Positions 7,601 to 15,535 of a DNA stretch of 64,000 nucleotides are shown one piece after another; the first letter of the stretch is position 1; every line of letters starts with the position of its first letter. The DNA lies in assembly GCA_035708085.1 (NCBI GenBank), contig DASSTE010000002.1:21750-85749 (forward strand), in the 5' to 3' direction. Position numbers and translations under genes: made by a program. A model generated the notes under the pieces. The model did not search any database. It was not told the DNA's origin and was given only the letters and a program-made list of their open reading frames with translations. Origin of the DNA: DASSBR01 sp035708085 (GTDB lineage Bacteria; Pseudomonadota; Gammaproteobacteria; Natronospirales; DASSBR01).

Positions 7601-10196
7601 GCGCGAGGCCGCGCATCGTCTTGCCAAGCCCGACGTCGGCGGCGATGATGCCCTTGCCGGCGTCCAGCGCCCAGCGCAGGCCCTCGAAATGATACGCATT
7701 GACGTCCATCTCCGGATTGATGCCCGGAATGGCGATCGGCGCGTCGCTGAACTCCTTCTGCCGGAAGCCGCGGAACGTGCGGTTGTAGATGTCCTCGATG
7801 CGGTCGCGCAGGTCCGAGCCCAGCAGCCATTGCTTGAACTGCTCGTTCATCGCCTCGACGCGCGGCCAGTCGTCCTTCTTGACGCCGGTGCGGTTGAGGT
7901 ACTGATTCAGCAGCTGCTGCGCGTTGAAGCCGACGCCCACCAGGTCGCCTGCCAGCGTATAGACGCCGTCGGCGAACGTCACGCGCAGCGGTTCCGGGTT
8001 CCATTGCGCGGTCGGGTTTTCGGCGAGCCACGCGTCGATATTCGCCTGCGACCACGCCTCGATTGCCTCCGCCGGAATCCAGCCGGACGCAAGCGTGATG
8101 TCCACGTCTTCGAGCCCCTTGGGATCGATGGCTTTTTCCAACGCGTCGATCTGGCGCTGGTATTTCGCCTTGTAGGATTCTGCGAGCCCTTCGTGACCCA
8201 AGGCGGCCGTCGCAGCGTCATATTTGACCCATAGTTCGCCGGTCAGGTATTGGTCCAGCGTCGTCCAGGTCTGCCCGTCGGCCTCGATCGCGTATTGCGG
8301 CGACGCGAACAGGTGATCCAGCGCCGCGTCGCGGTCGCCGCCGGTCCATTCGGCGGCCACGTCGTCCGCGGTGAAGCCGCCCTGCGTGAGCGCCAGGCGC
8401 GCGGCAACGGCATCGAAATCCTGGCCTTCGGTGGCGTCGCGCGTGCGGCCGGTCACCATGTCGGAATAGCTGCCGTCCTTGTGCACCGCGCCCAACAGGC
8501 GCCACAGCACCTTATCGTGCTGCGCGGCCTGCACCAGCGCCTTGTTTTCAGACGGAATGCCATGGGCGGCGACATACGCGTCGAGCGCGGCGACCACGGT
8601 GTCGCGCTGCTTCGCGCGGTCGGCATCATCCGCCGCGAACATCGCGTCGAGCGCATCGGCGACGGCCTGCGCATCGGTCACAGCGCCCGCATCCGGCGGC
8701 TGATTGTCCACCCGATGCCAGCGCGGCGGATTGCCTTGCAGCACGTAGGTGATGCCGTCGATCGTCTTGGTGTCGCCGGGCTGCGCGACCTCGTAGGGCC
8801 GCTTGAGCGCTGCGGTGCGAATGCGCTGCTGGGCGGCTTCGTCGTCGCCAGCGGTGGCCAATATGTCGGCCATCGTCGGCCCAGGCGCCGATTCGGTAGC
8901 CTCGAATTGCGCAATCTCGGAGGCGACGCCGGCCATGGATCCGGTCACGGTAAAGTCGTTGCCGATCCCGGCCTTCGCGCGCCAGCCGGCTTCCGGCGTG
9001 CCGAAGATATGGTCCTTGCCACGGCCGGCGAAGTAGCCGCCGGACAGGAATTCATCGTCCCAAACGCCCAGATCCTTGAGCGCCTGTTGATCGACCGCGC
9101 CCAAGGCACCCGCGACATCGCCCGGGCGCTTGCGGAAAATGACGATGTCGGTCGTCACTTCGGTGTGCGACGCCTCGAACGCCGTGTTCGGCAGCCGCAT
9201 CGCGCCGACGAACCCCGCCTTGCGCAGCAGCCGCTCGCGAAAACTGCGCGTATTGCGGTTTTCCATGATGCCGGTCGGCACGATCAACGCGACGATTCCG
9301 TTCGCCTTGGTCTTGTCGATCGCGGTGTCGAGGAAGTATTGATCCTCGCTCGGCAGGTGCTTTTTGTCGTCCTTGATACTCGCGCCGCGCAGCCCGAACG
9401 GCACATTGCCGATCACGGCGTCGAACAGCCGGCCGTCCTGCGTCGCGAAATTCTCCAGGCTCGACCCGACCACCTCATGGCGCTCGTGCAGCACGCGGGC
9501 GATGCGCGCGCTAGTGCCGTCCCATTCGACACCGGTCACGCGCGCCGCTGCAGGCGCAGTTGACAAATAGACGCCTGTACCGCAACTGGGCTCCAATATC
9601 TCGCCGTCGCGGATGCCGAACGTGTTCAGCACCTTCCACATGGCCGCAGCCACGTCCGGGCGCGTGTAGAACTCGTTCAGCGAGTCGCCGACGCCGCCGG
9701 TACCGCTATACTGCGCGAGCGCGGCCTTGTCGGCATCAGTCAGTTCGGCGTCGGTCTTGTCCGCCAGTATCTCGCGGGCACGGGCGTTCAGCTTCTTGCG
9801 CTGCGTCTTGGTGGTCCCGGCCGGAACGCCGAAGGCGGGAATCGGAATGGTGTCGAATGGCAGGCCGTAATCGACGCCGGCGGGTTCGTCGGCGAGCGGC
9901 GGCGCCACCTGCTTCGCCGGCTGTTCCATTTTTGCGGCAGATTTCGGTTTCTGCCGCGGTTTTGCAACACCGGCCGATTCGGATTCCGTGCCCGGCTGTT
10001 CTGGATTCGCGAATAGCGAATGCTGCGCCGGGGCAGCGGGCGGCTTGGCCGGCTCGCTATGCTGGCGCTTACGGCGCCGCGCGTAATGCGGCTTGACCAC
10101 CGTGCCGTTGCGGCGCACGCCGCCCTTCACCGGTACGATCGTATCGAACAGGCCGATCTGGTCGGCCGCGCCTTTCAGCAGCAGGAACAGCTTCAT
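4638..10196 (-). CDS. DarB-like antirestriction protein: N6-adenine methyltransferase plus SNF2-type helicase
   Basis: The 1852-residue protein has a basic N-terminus with a VRRNGTVVKPH motif. A methyltransferase domain follows (SAM motif EPSCGTG near residue 203, catalytic-type NVPFG near 263). A superfamily 2 helicase follows: motif I ADVGLGKT near 855, motif II DEAA near 1022, motif III TATPT near 1075, and motif VI QQRHGRGLRQGN near 1345. This order matches the giant P1 DarB-like polyvalent proteins, which are packaged in the head and injected to protect DNA from restriction. The catalytic motif is NVPF rather than the usual [ND]PP[YF]. It overlaps the dNMP kinase stop (ATGA). Confidence 0.9.
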   Translation of the reverse strand: MKLFLLLKGAADQIGLFDTIVPVKGGVRRNGTVVKPHYARRRKRQHSEPAKPPAAPAQHSLFANPEQPGTESESAGVAKPRQKPKSAAKMEQPAKQVAPPLADEPAGVDYGLPFDTIPIPAFGVPAGTTKTQRKKLNARAREILADKTDAELTDADKAALAQYSGTGGVGDSLNEFYTRPDVAAAMWKVLNTFGIRDGEILEPSCGTGVYLSTAPAAARVTGVEWDGTSARIARVLHERHEVVGSSLENFATQDGRLFDAVIGNVPFGLRGASIKDDKKHLPSEDQYFLDTAIDKTKANGIVALIVPTGIMENRNTRSFRERLLRKAGFVGAMRLPNTAFEASHTEVTTDIVIFRKRPGDVAGALGAVDQQALKDLGVWDDEFLSGGYFAGRGKDHIFGTPEAGWRAKAGIGNDFTVTGSMAGVASEIAQFEATESAPGPTMADILATAGDDEAAQQRIRTAALKRPYEVAQPGDTKTIDGITYVLQGNPPRWHRVDNQPPDAGAVTDAQAVADALDAMFAADDADRAKQRDTVVAALDAYVAAHGIPSENKALVQAAQHDKVLWRLLGAVHKDGSYSDMVTGRTRDATEGQDFDAVAARLALTQGGFTADDVAAEWTGGDRDAALDHLFASPQYAIEADGQTWTTLDQYLTGELWVKYDAATAALGHEGLAESYKAKYQRQIDALEKAIDPKGLEDVDITLASGWIPAEAIEAWSQANIDAWLAENPTAQWNPEPLRVTFADGVYTLAGDLVGVGFNAQQLLNQYLNRTGVKKDDWPRVEAMNEQFKQWLLGSDLRDRIEDIYNRTFRGFRQKEFSDAPIAIPGINPEMDVNAYHFEGLRWALDAGKGIIAADVGLGKTMRGLALARLLKAHGKAKRPTFVVPKSVLANWVAEAETWFPGARVLTIGETYSRDKNGELVGKTDTKAERGRKFHELSQNEYDFVFLSQPVWNELDLSPIPKGEYVEGDFWTQRADSLGQAGDKRRNKIRQQYEQAVAKRDFEKRTDVIYFDDLGIDALLIDEAAAYKNLFAARNRFGQQPKFLGGSGLSNRALDTYFKTRYLREHHGDKNVFMLTATPTKNSPLEIYSMLSHVAPEEFTLRGIKNSEDFLDRYCDFKQEQILTVDGNIKEAPVVAGFKNLDELREVMRKYIDRKTAEDVGLPLPERKDQMHLTDMTPEQERVYETLRLEAERAGKDRDASGEAHIFSIMDKMGKAAIDLELFDPEHYKGHVSPKLTEAADTIFANAKDGGQVVFCDHNGLHEKIAGLLVDRGLKRDDIAIVNAKAASTSAKRQAISDKFNAGKYKVVIGNTATMGEGMNLQKRTADVHDLTIPWEPASLQQRHGRGLRQGNKNEAVRIHAYLSKGSFDGYRWQTVSAKKDWQDVLWHGGDKVENLAREGAFSRDEMMILLSADPDAARKQYEENKTAALERQRAKKTAEANDLFLRFQEMQRSYSQLDNKDSKTAQRLAARMGQAKERLSTNEYFPAKEALKTGRPTVIQPDTGHVWHAGTAFEMDGGHEAPLYYSDSPSKWVVTGVDPLAGQVKAREYGRLGDGVQSFDVAKMNHGVTPIEYSETDEHAHIEKAAAEQAEAGAHAADDPASLRDAPEAVLRKLYRPIQASLRDAAKSYKGHWGSAVGLLDKDGQPVAAKSYDYHKMVDNHDVMLPLPEHRDKAMQAWMDMERAKKFDVNWVHSRRRGGDSRADGVKAAYPDWEYGPYTGNPWSAIGRSLFGGAFETEARAKFTAEQLAAADQAESFGAAMNILAQLGQAHYSNKVNLPAEALDAIYRQAKQYGVLDEPVSEASGASNRYTPAPGTLTRHFFGQYREGSVRRWLENQPLASPELKERLQDDG

Positions 10197-10816
10197 GCGA
10201 GCGTGGCCAGTGCGGCCTGCAAGTGCTTGAACAGATCGTCGAGCGAGCCGTTGTTATCGACCTCGGCATCCACCAGCGCCGCCGGCAAATCCCGTTCGCT
10301 GCTATGCGCCGCGCAGCCGGCCGCATCGCGCTGCAGCCGGAAAATCACGCCGCCCCCCGCACGAATCCACGCCGCCTCATTCTCGAACCGCGTGGACGTG
10401 TTCGCCATCAACGGCCCGCGTCGTCGGTAGATGTCGGCCGCGCGCTTGATCCAGTAATCCGGATCCTGCCGCCGCCGGTATTCAGTGCCCCAGCGCTGCA
10501 TGATCCAGCGCGGCGAGCGCGACACGGTGTAGCCGTCGACCATCGTGTTGATGACGTCGGCATCCAGCAGCGCGGCAATAAAACCAGCGTCACCACAATG
10601 CTCTAGCGCCAGCAGCGAAGTATCGGTTTCCTTGGTCTCGCGCGTGGTCAACAGATGCCGCGGCACGCCAAAGGCGTCGGCGACCTCGGTATAGAGCGCG
10701 TCGGAAAACGAAAACGGCCGGTAGCCCAGCACGGCGAGAAATTTGGCCGCCGTATCCTTGCCGGTGCCGGCATGGCCCGCCAGGCCGATAATCGGCGGCA
10801 GTACGCGCGACGCCAT
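10193..10816 (-). CDS. Deoxynucleoside monophosphate kinase-like P-loop protein
   Basis: The 207-residue protein has an N-terminal P-loop GHAGTGKDT (about residue 13) and an RWGTEYRR segment typical of phage dNMP kinases (T4 gp1/T5-like fold). These phosphorylate dNMPs to feed dNTP pools. Its start overlaps the preceding gene as TAATG and its stop overlaps the DarB-like start. Location in the late block, apart from the replication genes, is unusual. Confidence 0.8.
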   Translation of the reverse strand: MASRVLPPIIGLAGHAGTGKDTAAKFLAVLGYRPFSFSDALYTEVADAFGVPRHLLTTRETKETDTSLLALEHCGDAGFIAALLDADVINTMVDGYTVSRSPRWIMQRWGTEYRRRQDPDYWIKRAADIYRRRGPLMANTSTRFENEAAWIRAGGGVIFRLQRDAAGCAAHSSERDLPAALVDAEVDNNGSLDDLFKHLQAALATLA

Positions 10817-11055
10817 TACAGCGTTTCGGAGCGCACCGGAAACCAGCAGCTATACGGCTTGCCGACGTCGTCCTGATGGAGCGGCACGGACGTAATCCAG
10901 CGGTCCTGCCCCTCGTCGGTGAACACCTTGAGATTGACGCAGGTATCGCTCCAGACCCGCACGATAATCGCCGGAAATTCCCGCGCGTCGCCATTGACGG
11001 ACGGTTCGGAATCGGCCAGACGAAAGCGGACGATTCGCCCGAGAGAAGGTTTCAT
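10816..11055 (-). CDS. Conserved hypothetical protein (79 aa)
   Basis: A small beta-rich protein (GRIVRFRLAD, FPAIIVRVWSD, VNLKVFTDEG) that looks like a compact barrel, a common form among phage accessory proteins. A ribosome-binding site (CAGGAG) precedes ATG 11055, and one copy of the TGTCGTGACG late element lies upstream at 11089-11105. No function is assigned. Confidence 0.7.
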   Translation of the reverse strand: MKPSLGRIVRFRLADSEPSVNGDAREFPAIIVRVWSDTCVNLKVFTDEGQDRWITSVPLHQDDVGKPYSCWFPVRSETL

Positions 11056-11088
11056 GGAAGCTCCTGAAAGCGCGTTCTTCGAGCTTTC

Positions 11089-11105
11089 AGTCTGCCGTCA
11101 CGACA
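11089..11105 (-). promoter_or_regulatory. Late element copy 1 (TGTCGTGACG)
   Basis: Minus-strand TGTCGTGACGGCAGACT, partly within the end of the metallopeptidase gene and upstream of the gene starting at 11055. Confidence 0.6.
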
Positions 11106-11412
11106 CAAGCGTCAACGCCTTCGCCAAAAACGGCTGCAGCGCCGGATTCGCCTGCAAGACGCCGCACCAGCCGGTCGCGAGCGCGGCGACGGCGTTTTCC
11201 TCGACCGCCTTGTCGCCCAATCCCGCATGCCACCAGATCGCGTGCAGGATTTCGTGCGCCAGCGTATCGGCCAGCATGCTGCCGGTAAGCGTGCGGTCGA
11301 TGAGAATCGCCTGTTCCGCCGGCCGGAATTCGCCGAACACATCGCGTTCGGACAAATCCTCGTACCGGATGCGGTAGCCGTGCGGGCCGATGCGCACCGT
11401 CTCCGGCTTCAC
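11098..11412 (-). CDS. Zinc metallopeptidase-like protein
   Basis: The 104-residue protein carries AHEILHAIWWH (about residue 55), a HExxH zincin motif with a nearby third His. GTG at 11412 is chosen because it overlaps the stop of the upstream A1-like gene (GTGA). A longer frame to 11475 exists but would overlap that gene by 67 bases. A processing protease is possible, but small HExxH phage proteins are of unknown substrate. Confidence 0.7.
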   Translation of the reverse strand: MKPETVRIGPHGYRIRYEDLSERDVFGEFRPAEQAILIDRTLTGSMLADTLAHEILHAIWWHAGLGDKAVEENAVAALATGWCGVLQANPALQPFLAKALTLVS

Positions 11413-12836
11413 GCCCGCCACTTCCCGTCGATGACGTTCAATAGGCTCCGCTTGCCGTTCGCGTAGAGAATGCAATGCGTGTTCAGCCAGCTACTGGGGC
11501 CGCGATTGTATTCCAGCCGCAGGCGCGACGAGGTGCCGACTTGGTAGCAGCCGTCGCGGATGCCGGGCGCATGCGAATGGCCGATGATCGTCTTGGTGCC
11601 GATCCGGCCGAAACTGCGCCGGTTGCCGCGCGCGCCGTTGGCACCCTGGTCGCCGTGGTAGCCCAACTCGACGCCCTTCACCTGGTAGCTTTCGTCGCGC
11701 GCCAGAAACCGCGCCTGCCCGACCGTCTTGAGCTTCTGGCGCGCCCAATAGACGAACGGGTCCGGGTGCTCGGCGCCGTGCGGCGTCATGCGCGTATCGG
11801 CGAGCAGCGCGGCGAAGGTTTCGGCCCAGAACAGCGCGTTTTCTGGGTCCGTCTTCGGGTCGGTTTCCTTGATCCAGCGCGCGAGCGCATCCGGATGGTT
11901 GCTCGACACGAACACGTTGCGACTATCCGCGCGTGTGTGCCGATCGATGAACGCGAACGTCTTGTCGAGCCAGCGGCCGACATTATCCATACCGGCCTGC
12001 CGCTTGGCGTAATTGGTGAATGGCTCATTGCGGTGATGATGATTGCGGGCATAGAAATCGTGGACGTCATGCCATGCCACGACCTCCGGGCGCAGCACGT
12101 TGACAATGCTGCGCTGGTTCGTGAACGTCGCCCGCACCACGTCCGGATCGATGAATTCGACGTGCGAATCGCCCATCACCAGCGCCGCCGCTCGCCCGGC
12201 ATCCTTGACGCCCGCCGACGTGAACCGCTCGGTCAAGTCGATGAACTCGCCGTTCTTCTGCGCGTTGATCTGGCGCAAATGGAACACGTCGCCGGCGACC
12301 TCAATGACAGCCGCACCGAAGGTATGATGATGCTCGCCCTTCTTGCCGGCCTTGCTGTCGGTGTAATTCGCGACCGTCACCGCGCCGGTCGTGGTCATGA
12401 TCTTCGGCAGCTTGTGCTGCGGCGTCGGCACCGTCGTCAACTCGAGCTTGGGATGGCCGATGATCGCTGATTGGCCGCCGGTCAGCGTCTCGAAGCCCGT
12501 CAGCGGACTGACCGCCGTCGGCTGGGTTTTGATGTCGCCCAGCACGACGATGTTGTCGTTCAGCGCCAAGCGGATATCCAGCAAAAACGGCACCAATTCC
12601 GGCGCCCACCAGTCATCCTCCTGCGCGCTCTCGGTCCATTGCGAGGTGGGATTGCGGTAGCGGTAGGGAATGACAATCAGTTCGGCGCGCCGGTGGCGGC
12701 AGTAGCGCAGCAGGGCGCGGAAGAAGGGCGTATGGATGGGCGTCGCGTTCTGCGCGGCGGTGATCACGAACCGGTTCACCCGGCGGCGCGCCAGGCGCTT
12801 CGCGATAGCTTCGGAACGCGCTACGGCGACCGCCAC
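11409..12836 (-). CDS. T5 A1-like metallophosphoesterase
   Basis: The 475-residue protein has calcineurin-type metal-binding motifs spread along the chain: VMGDSHVEF, WHDVHD, VSSNHPD, YHGDQG and IIGHSH. This matches the phage A1 family named after coliphage T5, whose A1 protein is needed for host DNA degradation and transfer of the remaining phage DNA. It lies with other takeover-type proteins (DarB-like, zeta-like). Assignment to the A1 family is by recall of the motif set; a generic metallophosphoesterase is the alternative. Confidence 0.7.
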   Translation of the reverse strand: MAVAVARSEAIAKRLARRRVNRFVITAAQNATPIHTPFFRALLRYCRHRRAELIVIPYRYRNPTSQWTESAQEDDWWAPELVPFLLDIRLALNDNIVVLGDIKTQPTAVSPLTGFETLTGGQSAIIGHPKLELTTVPTPQHKLPKIMTTTGAVTVANYTDSKAGKKGEHHHTFGAAVIEVAGDVFHLRQINAQKNGEFIDLTERFTSAGVKDAGRAAALVMGDSHVEFIDPDVVRATFTNQRSIVNVLRPEVVAWHDVHDFYARNHHHRNEPFTNYAKRQAGMDNVGRWLDKTFAFIDRHTRADSRNVFVSSNHPDALARWIKETDPKTDPENALFWAETFAALLADTRMTPHGAEHPDPFVYWARQKLKTVGQARFLARDESYQVKGVELGYHGDQGANGARGNRRSFGRIGTKTIIGHSHAPGIRDGCYQVGTSSRLRLEYNRGPSSWLNTHCILYANGKRSLLNVIDGKWRA

Positions 12837-12839
12837 GCG

Positions 12840-13673
12840 TCAGCCTTGGGCGGAGCGCGGCGTCTCCGGTTCTTCCGGTTGTTGAATCAGAGCCGCCTCG
12901 GCGGCGAGCCAGTCGTCCGCCATCTGCTTGGCGTCTTCGATGGTATCCGGCGTATTGAAGTTGCCGCGCGGGCGATCATCGCGCCAGAAACCGACGTAGA
13001 AATTGCCTTCCACTGTGCGAGACGGCACGACTAACGCGAACAGGCGATGCTGGCGCCCGTCGGCGCCTTCCACGCGATCTTTTCGCAGATATCCGGTCCG
13101 GCCGCCGTCGACCTTATGACGCTGCCACCCCGGCCCCAGCGCGGCAAGTTGGCGTTCCCGCCGCTCGCGCGTGGCGGCCGCTTTATCGCTGGCAATCATC
13201 CGCTTTTGTTCGGCAAGCGACTCTGCATCGCGGCGCGCCTGCCAATCGGCGAGCGGCATCGGCGCAGACGGAGTGTCGTTGCTGCTTTGAATTTCCCGGG
13301 TGCGCTCGGCGATAAATGCGGATCGGTCTGTTTCGGCCGCGCGGCGGCTCGGATAGGCTTCTTCGGCGTACTCCCACTCGCCGCTTTCCGGATCCCACAA
13401 GCCGAAGTTCCAGCCGCCATCAGCGCGTTGTTCGATCGGGCCGGCTTCTCGCGCGGCCAGCGCGCGGGCATCTCTGAATGGCGTTCGACGCGGAGGCTCG
13501 CGTTCCCGGTCATCCTCAAACAAATCCCCCGTCTTCTCATCCTTCTCCGCCGGCTTGTGCTTCGGCCGCGGGCTCACCTTGTTGTGATAGCTGCCGACCA
13601 GAATCACCCGACCGTTGCCGAGCCGGCGCTTGTGCGCCCGCACGTAGGACTTGAAGAACAGCACCCGCATCAC
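12840..13673 (-). CDS. Polyvalent-type protein with N-terminal LFFKS and basic motif (277 aa)
   Basis: The N-terminus (MRVLFFKSYVRAHKRRLGNG) combines two features shared with nearby proteins: an [IVL]LF[LF]K motif and a V-R-x-H-x-RR-x-G-N-G stretch. The rest is charged, with an acidic/basic linker and two possible small domains: WNFGLWDPESGEWEYAEEAY and a C-terminal GGRTGYLRKDRVEG...FYVGFWRDDRPRGNF. No enzyme motif is seen. It may be a head-packaged or structural accessory protein. It lies between the tail fibre and the A1-like protein. Confidence 0.65.
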   Translation of the reverse strand: MMRVLFFKSYVRAHKRRLGNGRVILVGSYHNKVSPRPKHKPAEKDEKTGDLFEDDREREPPRRTPFRDARALAAREAGPIEQRADGGWNFGLWDPESGEWEYAEEAYPSRRAAETDRSAFIAERTREIQSSNDTPSAPMPLADWQARRDAESLAEQKRMIASDKAAATRERRERQLAALGPGWQRHKVDGGRTGYLRKDRVEGADGRQHRLFALVVPSRTVEGNFYVGFWRDDRPRGNFNTPDTIEDAKQMADDWLAAEAALIQQPEEPETPRSAQG

Positions 13674-14845
13674 GCGCGGCCCCAGCTCAGGCGGAAGACC
13701 ATTTCGAAGGTGTGGGTGTCGGCTTTGACTATCGGGTTGTCGAAGCGGAGGACGTAGGCGAATGAAAAATAAAATGGCAGCCCATTTAGTGTTCCAGTTC
13801 GGGTGTAGCTCCTGCCGAAGTGTATTCTGGATAGGTTAAAATTTGCTTGGTTTGCAGCTAGAACAAAATGCCGGTCTTGATAGAAATTACCCGCGACATA
13901 AGCGTCATAAACAGGGTCAGCGGCAAAATTGTTGGCGGGAGCGGCAGTGTCTGAATAGGTGCCAGGACTATCAATCGATAATGCGGAATCATTGATGCTG
14001 AACGAATAGCCGGAATCGCGATGCGGTTCTAATACGCCAACTGGGCCACCGCCATACTGGTCGCCGGTCGTTGATAATGATGTCTTGCCTGCATATCCTC
14101 CATATTGATCTGCATCGGCACAGTTATTTACTGCAAGGAATCCAATCCCGCCCTGCGTATAGCCTCTAATGGCCCAATATAGCGAATCGTGAGCCAAACC
14201 TGAACAATATCGCAAATCCTGAATAGCGTGCGTGTACGGCAGATCTCCCAATCCAGTGATGTTGATCGACCCCGCCGTCACCGCCGCCGGCGCGCAGGTA
14301 ATCGTCAGTGTGTACACGACCCATAACGACTGCGTCGATGTAATCGCCAATTCCGCCGGCGCATCAGCCGACGAAAACAGTGTGCGCGCGAACAGGTTCT
14401 GCCCCGGCGTATTGGTATAGCTGACGCCGATTTCCTTGTAGTTGCCGTCGCGGCTGGAATCCAACGCCCCGACCGGGAACGAAAACGTCCGCTTCATCTG
14501 CCACGTTACAGGATCGACCAGCGTAGAGCCGCATGCGCCGGGATCGGTAATGTACGTATTCGTTCGCGCAATCTCCAAATCCAACCCGGTCTGGCCCGCC
14601 GCCGGCGCAGAATTGCCGGTCCCGACGCAGCAGGCCGTAAAGCAGTCGGCAATCCAGCGATCCGGCAGCATGTTGAGCCCCTGATCGAGAATCATGTTGT
14701 CGCGCTCGCCGCGCTGCGTAATCGTGCCGTCGGCTTCGCGCACCTGCCACTCGACGTGGCCGCGCAAGCCGAGATTCGCGTGCGTGACCGGATCCAGCGC
14801 TTCGCGGCGTGGGCGGTTGATATAGAACGGCGGACGTTGAATCAT
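13670..14845 (-). CDS. Tail fibre or receptor-binding protein
   Basis: The 391-residue protein starts with a conserved-looking adaptor region (MIQRPPFYINRPRREALDP) and RDNMILDQGLN, a phrase typical of phage distal tail proteins. It continues as a beta-rich, Thr/Ser/Gly/Asn-rich, Cys-containing chain. The part encoded by about 13740-14230 has visibly lower GC and different codon use than the flanks, as expected of an exchanged receptor-binding end. It overlaps the following gene by ATGA. Confidence 0.7.
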   Translation of the reverse strand: MIQRPPFYINRPRREALDPVTHANLGLRGHVEWQVREADGTITQRGERDNMILDQGLNMLPDRWIADCFTACCVGTGNSAPAAGQTGLDLEIARTNTYITDPGACGSTLVDPVTWQMKRTFSFPVGALDSSRDGNYKEIGVSYTNTPGQNLFARTLFSSADAPAELAITSTQSLWVVYTLTITCAPAAVTAGSINITGLGDLPYTHAIQDLRYCSGLAHDSLYWAIRGYTQGGIGFLAVNNCADADQYGGYAGKTSLSTTGDQYGGGPVGVLEPHRDSGYSFSINDSALSIDSPGTYSDTAAPANNFAADPVYDAYVAGNFYQDRHFVLAANQANFNLSRIHFGRSYTRTGTLNGLPFYFSFAYVLRFDNPIVKADTHTFEMVFRLSWGRA

Positions 14846-14846
14846 G

Positions 14847-15056
14847 TCAGTACCGGTTGTATTTAGGGATCTGGCGGCCGATGAGCACGCTCAACAGGCC
14901 GACGACGGCCGTCAGCGCCGAGGCCACGGCGCCCGAAATCAGCGACAGGTCGGCGAAGGCGCGCAGCACCACCCAGGTAATCAGCGCCATCGCCCACAGG
15001 ACTGCGAGCGTGTGCGGCACCTTGTGGTCGATGCACCATTGCACGAAGCCGCTCAC
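14847..15056 (-). CDS. Two-TM small membrane protein, holin-like
   Basis: GTG at 15056 overlaps the upstream stop (GTGA). The 69-residue product has two predicted membrane segments (about residues 15-35 and 40-62) joined by a short turn, and a basic C-terminus, the size and layout of a class II holin. It directly follows a DUF5675-like gene, a pairing often seen near lysis genes. The spanin pair lies far away at 54.2-54.9 kb, so the holin role is inferred only. Confidence 0.6.
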   Translation of the reverse strand: MSGFVQWCIDHKVPHTLAVLWAMALITWVVLRAFADLSLISGAVASALTAVVGLLSVLIGRQIPKYNRY

Positions 15057-15535
15057 GTATAGCTCCAGCGCGCGCCCGGTGCCGGCTGGATAATCAGCCG
15101 CGCCTTGGCGCTCCCGATGTAGTCGCGCACCAGGTCCATGGCGTCGCGCGAATCCTGCACGCCCAGCCATGGGCTCAGGCACGGATGCAGGCCCGGGCAA
15201 ATGCAGCCTTCGACGTCGCCTTCGTCGTTGCCGGGATGCAGCAGGCAGGCCCAGCGGCCGAACACGCCCGGCGGTTTGTCGCCCGGTTCGTGGTAGATGC
15301 CGAGCGCCGGGTTCAGCAGCGCCCAGGTGTGCGGGTGCGCGTCAGTCGAGTGCGGCACCAGGTCATAGACGCCGTCCGGCACGCAGGACGCGCCGCGCGT
15401 GTTGTGATTCCACGGATCTTCGACGGTGTAGAGCGTGCGCAGGCCATTGGCATGCAGCCGCCCCAACGTCGGAAACAACGTGCCGTCCGGCGCGACAATG
15501 CCGTAGCACCAGCGCTCGAGATGCAGCGTGATCAT
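15053..15535 (-). CDS. DUF5675-like phage protein
   Basis: The 160-residue protein has the DUF5675 pattern: an LERWCYG...GTLF start, YTVEDPWNHNTRG, CVPDGVYDL, LLHPGND and a GCICPG motif. The family is common in phages next to small membrane proteins and is of unproven function, possibly acting on the cell wall. It overlaps the upstream gene by ATGA and the downstream two-TM protein by GTGA. Confidence 0.75.
   Translation of the reverse strand: MITLHLERWCYGIVAPDGTLFPTLGRLHANGLRTLYTVEDPWNHNTRGASCVPDGVYDLVPHSTDAHPHTWALLNPALGIYHEPGDKPPGVFGRWACLLHPGNDEGDVEGCICPGLHPCLSPWLGVQDSRDAMDLVRDYIGSAKARLIIQPAPGARWSYT

Noticed and set aside
4614..10096. Long plus-strand open frames (for example 4614-5630, 5640-6635, 7281-8234 and 8250-9563)
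   Set aside because: They lie opposite the DarB-like gene, have Arg/Ala/Val/His-rich composition typical of antisense frames in high-GC DNA, and have no domains.
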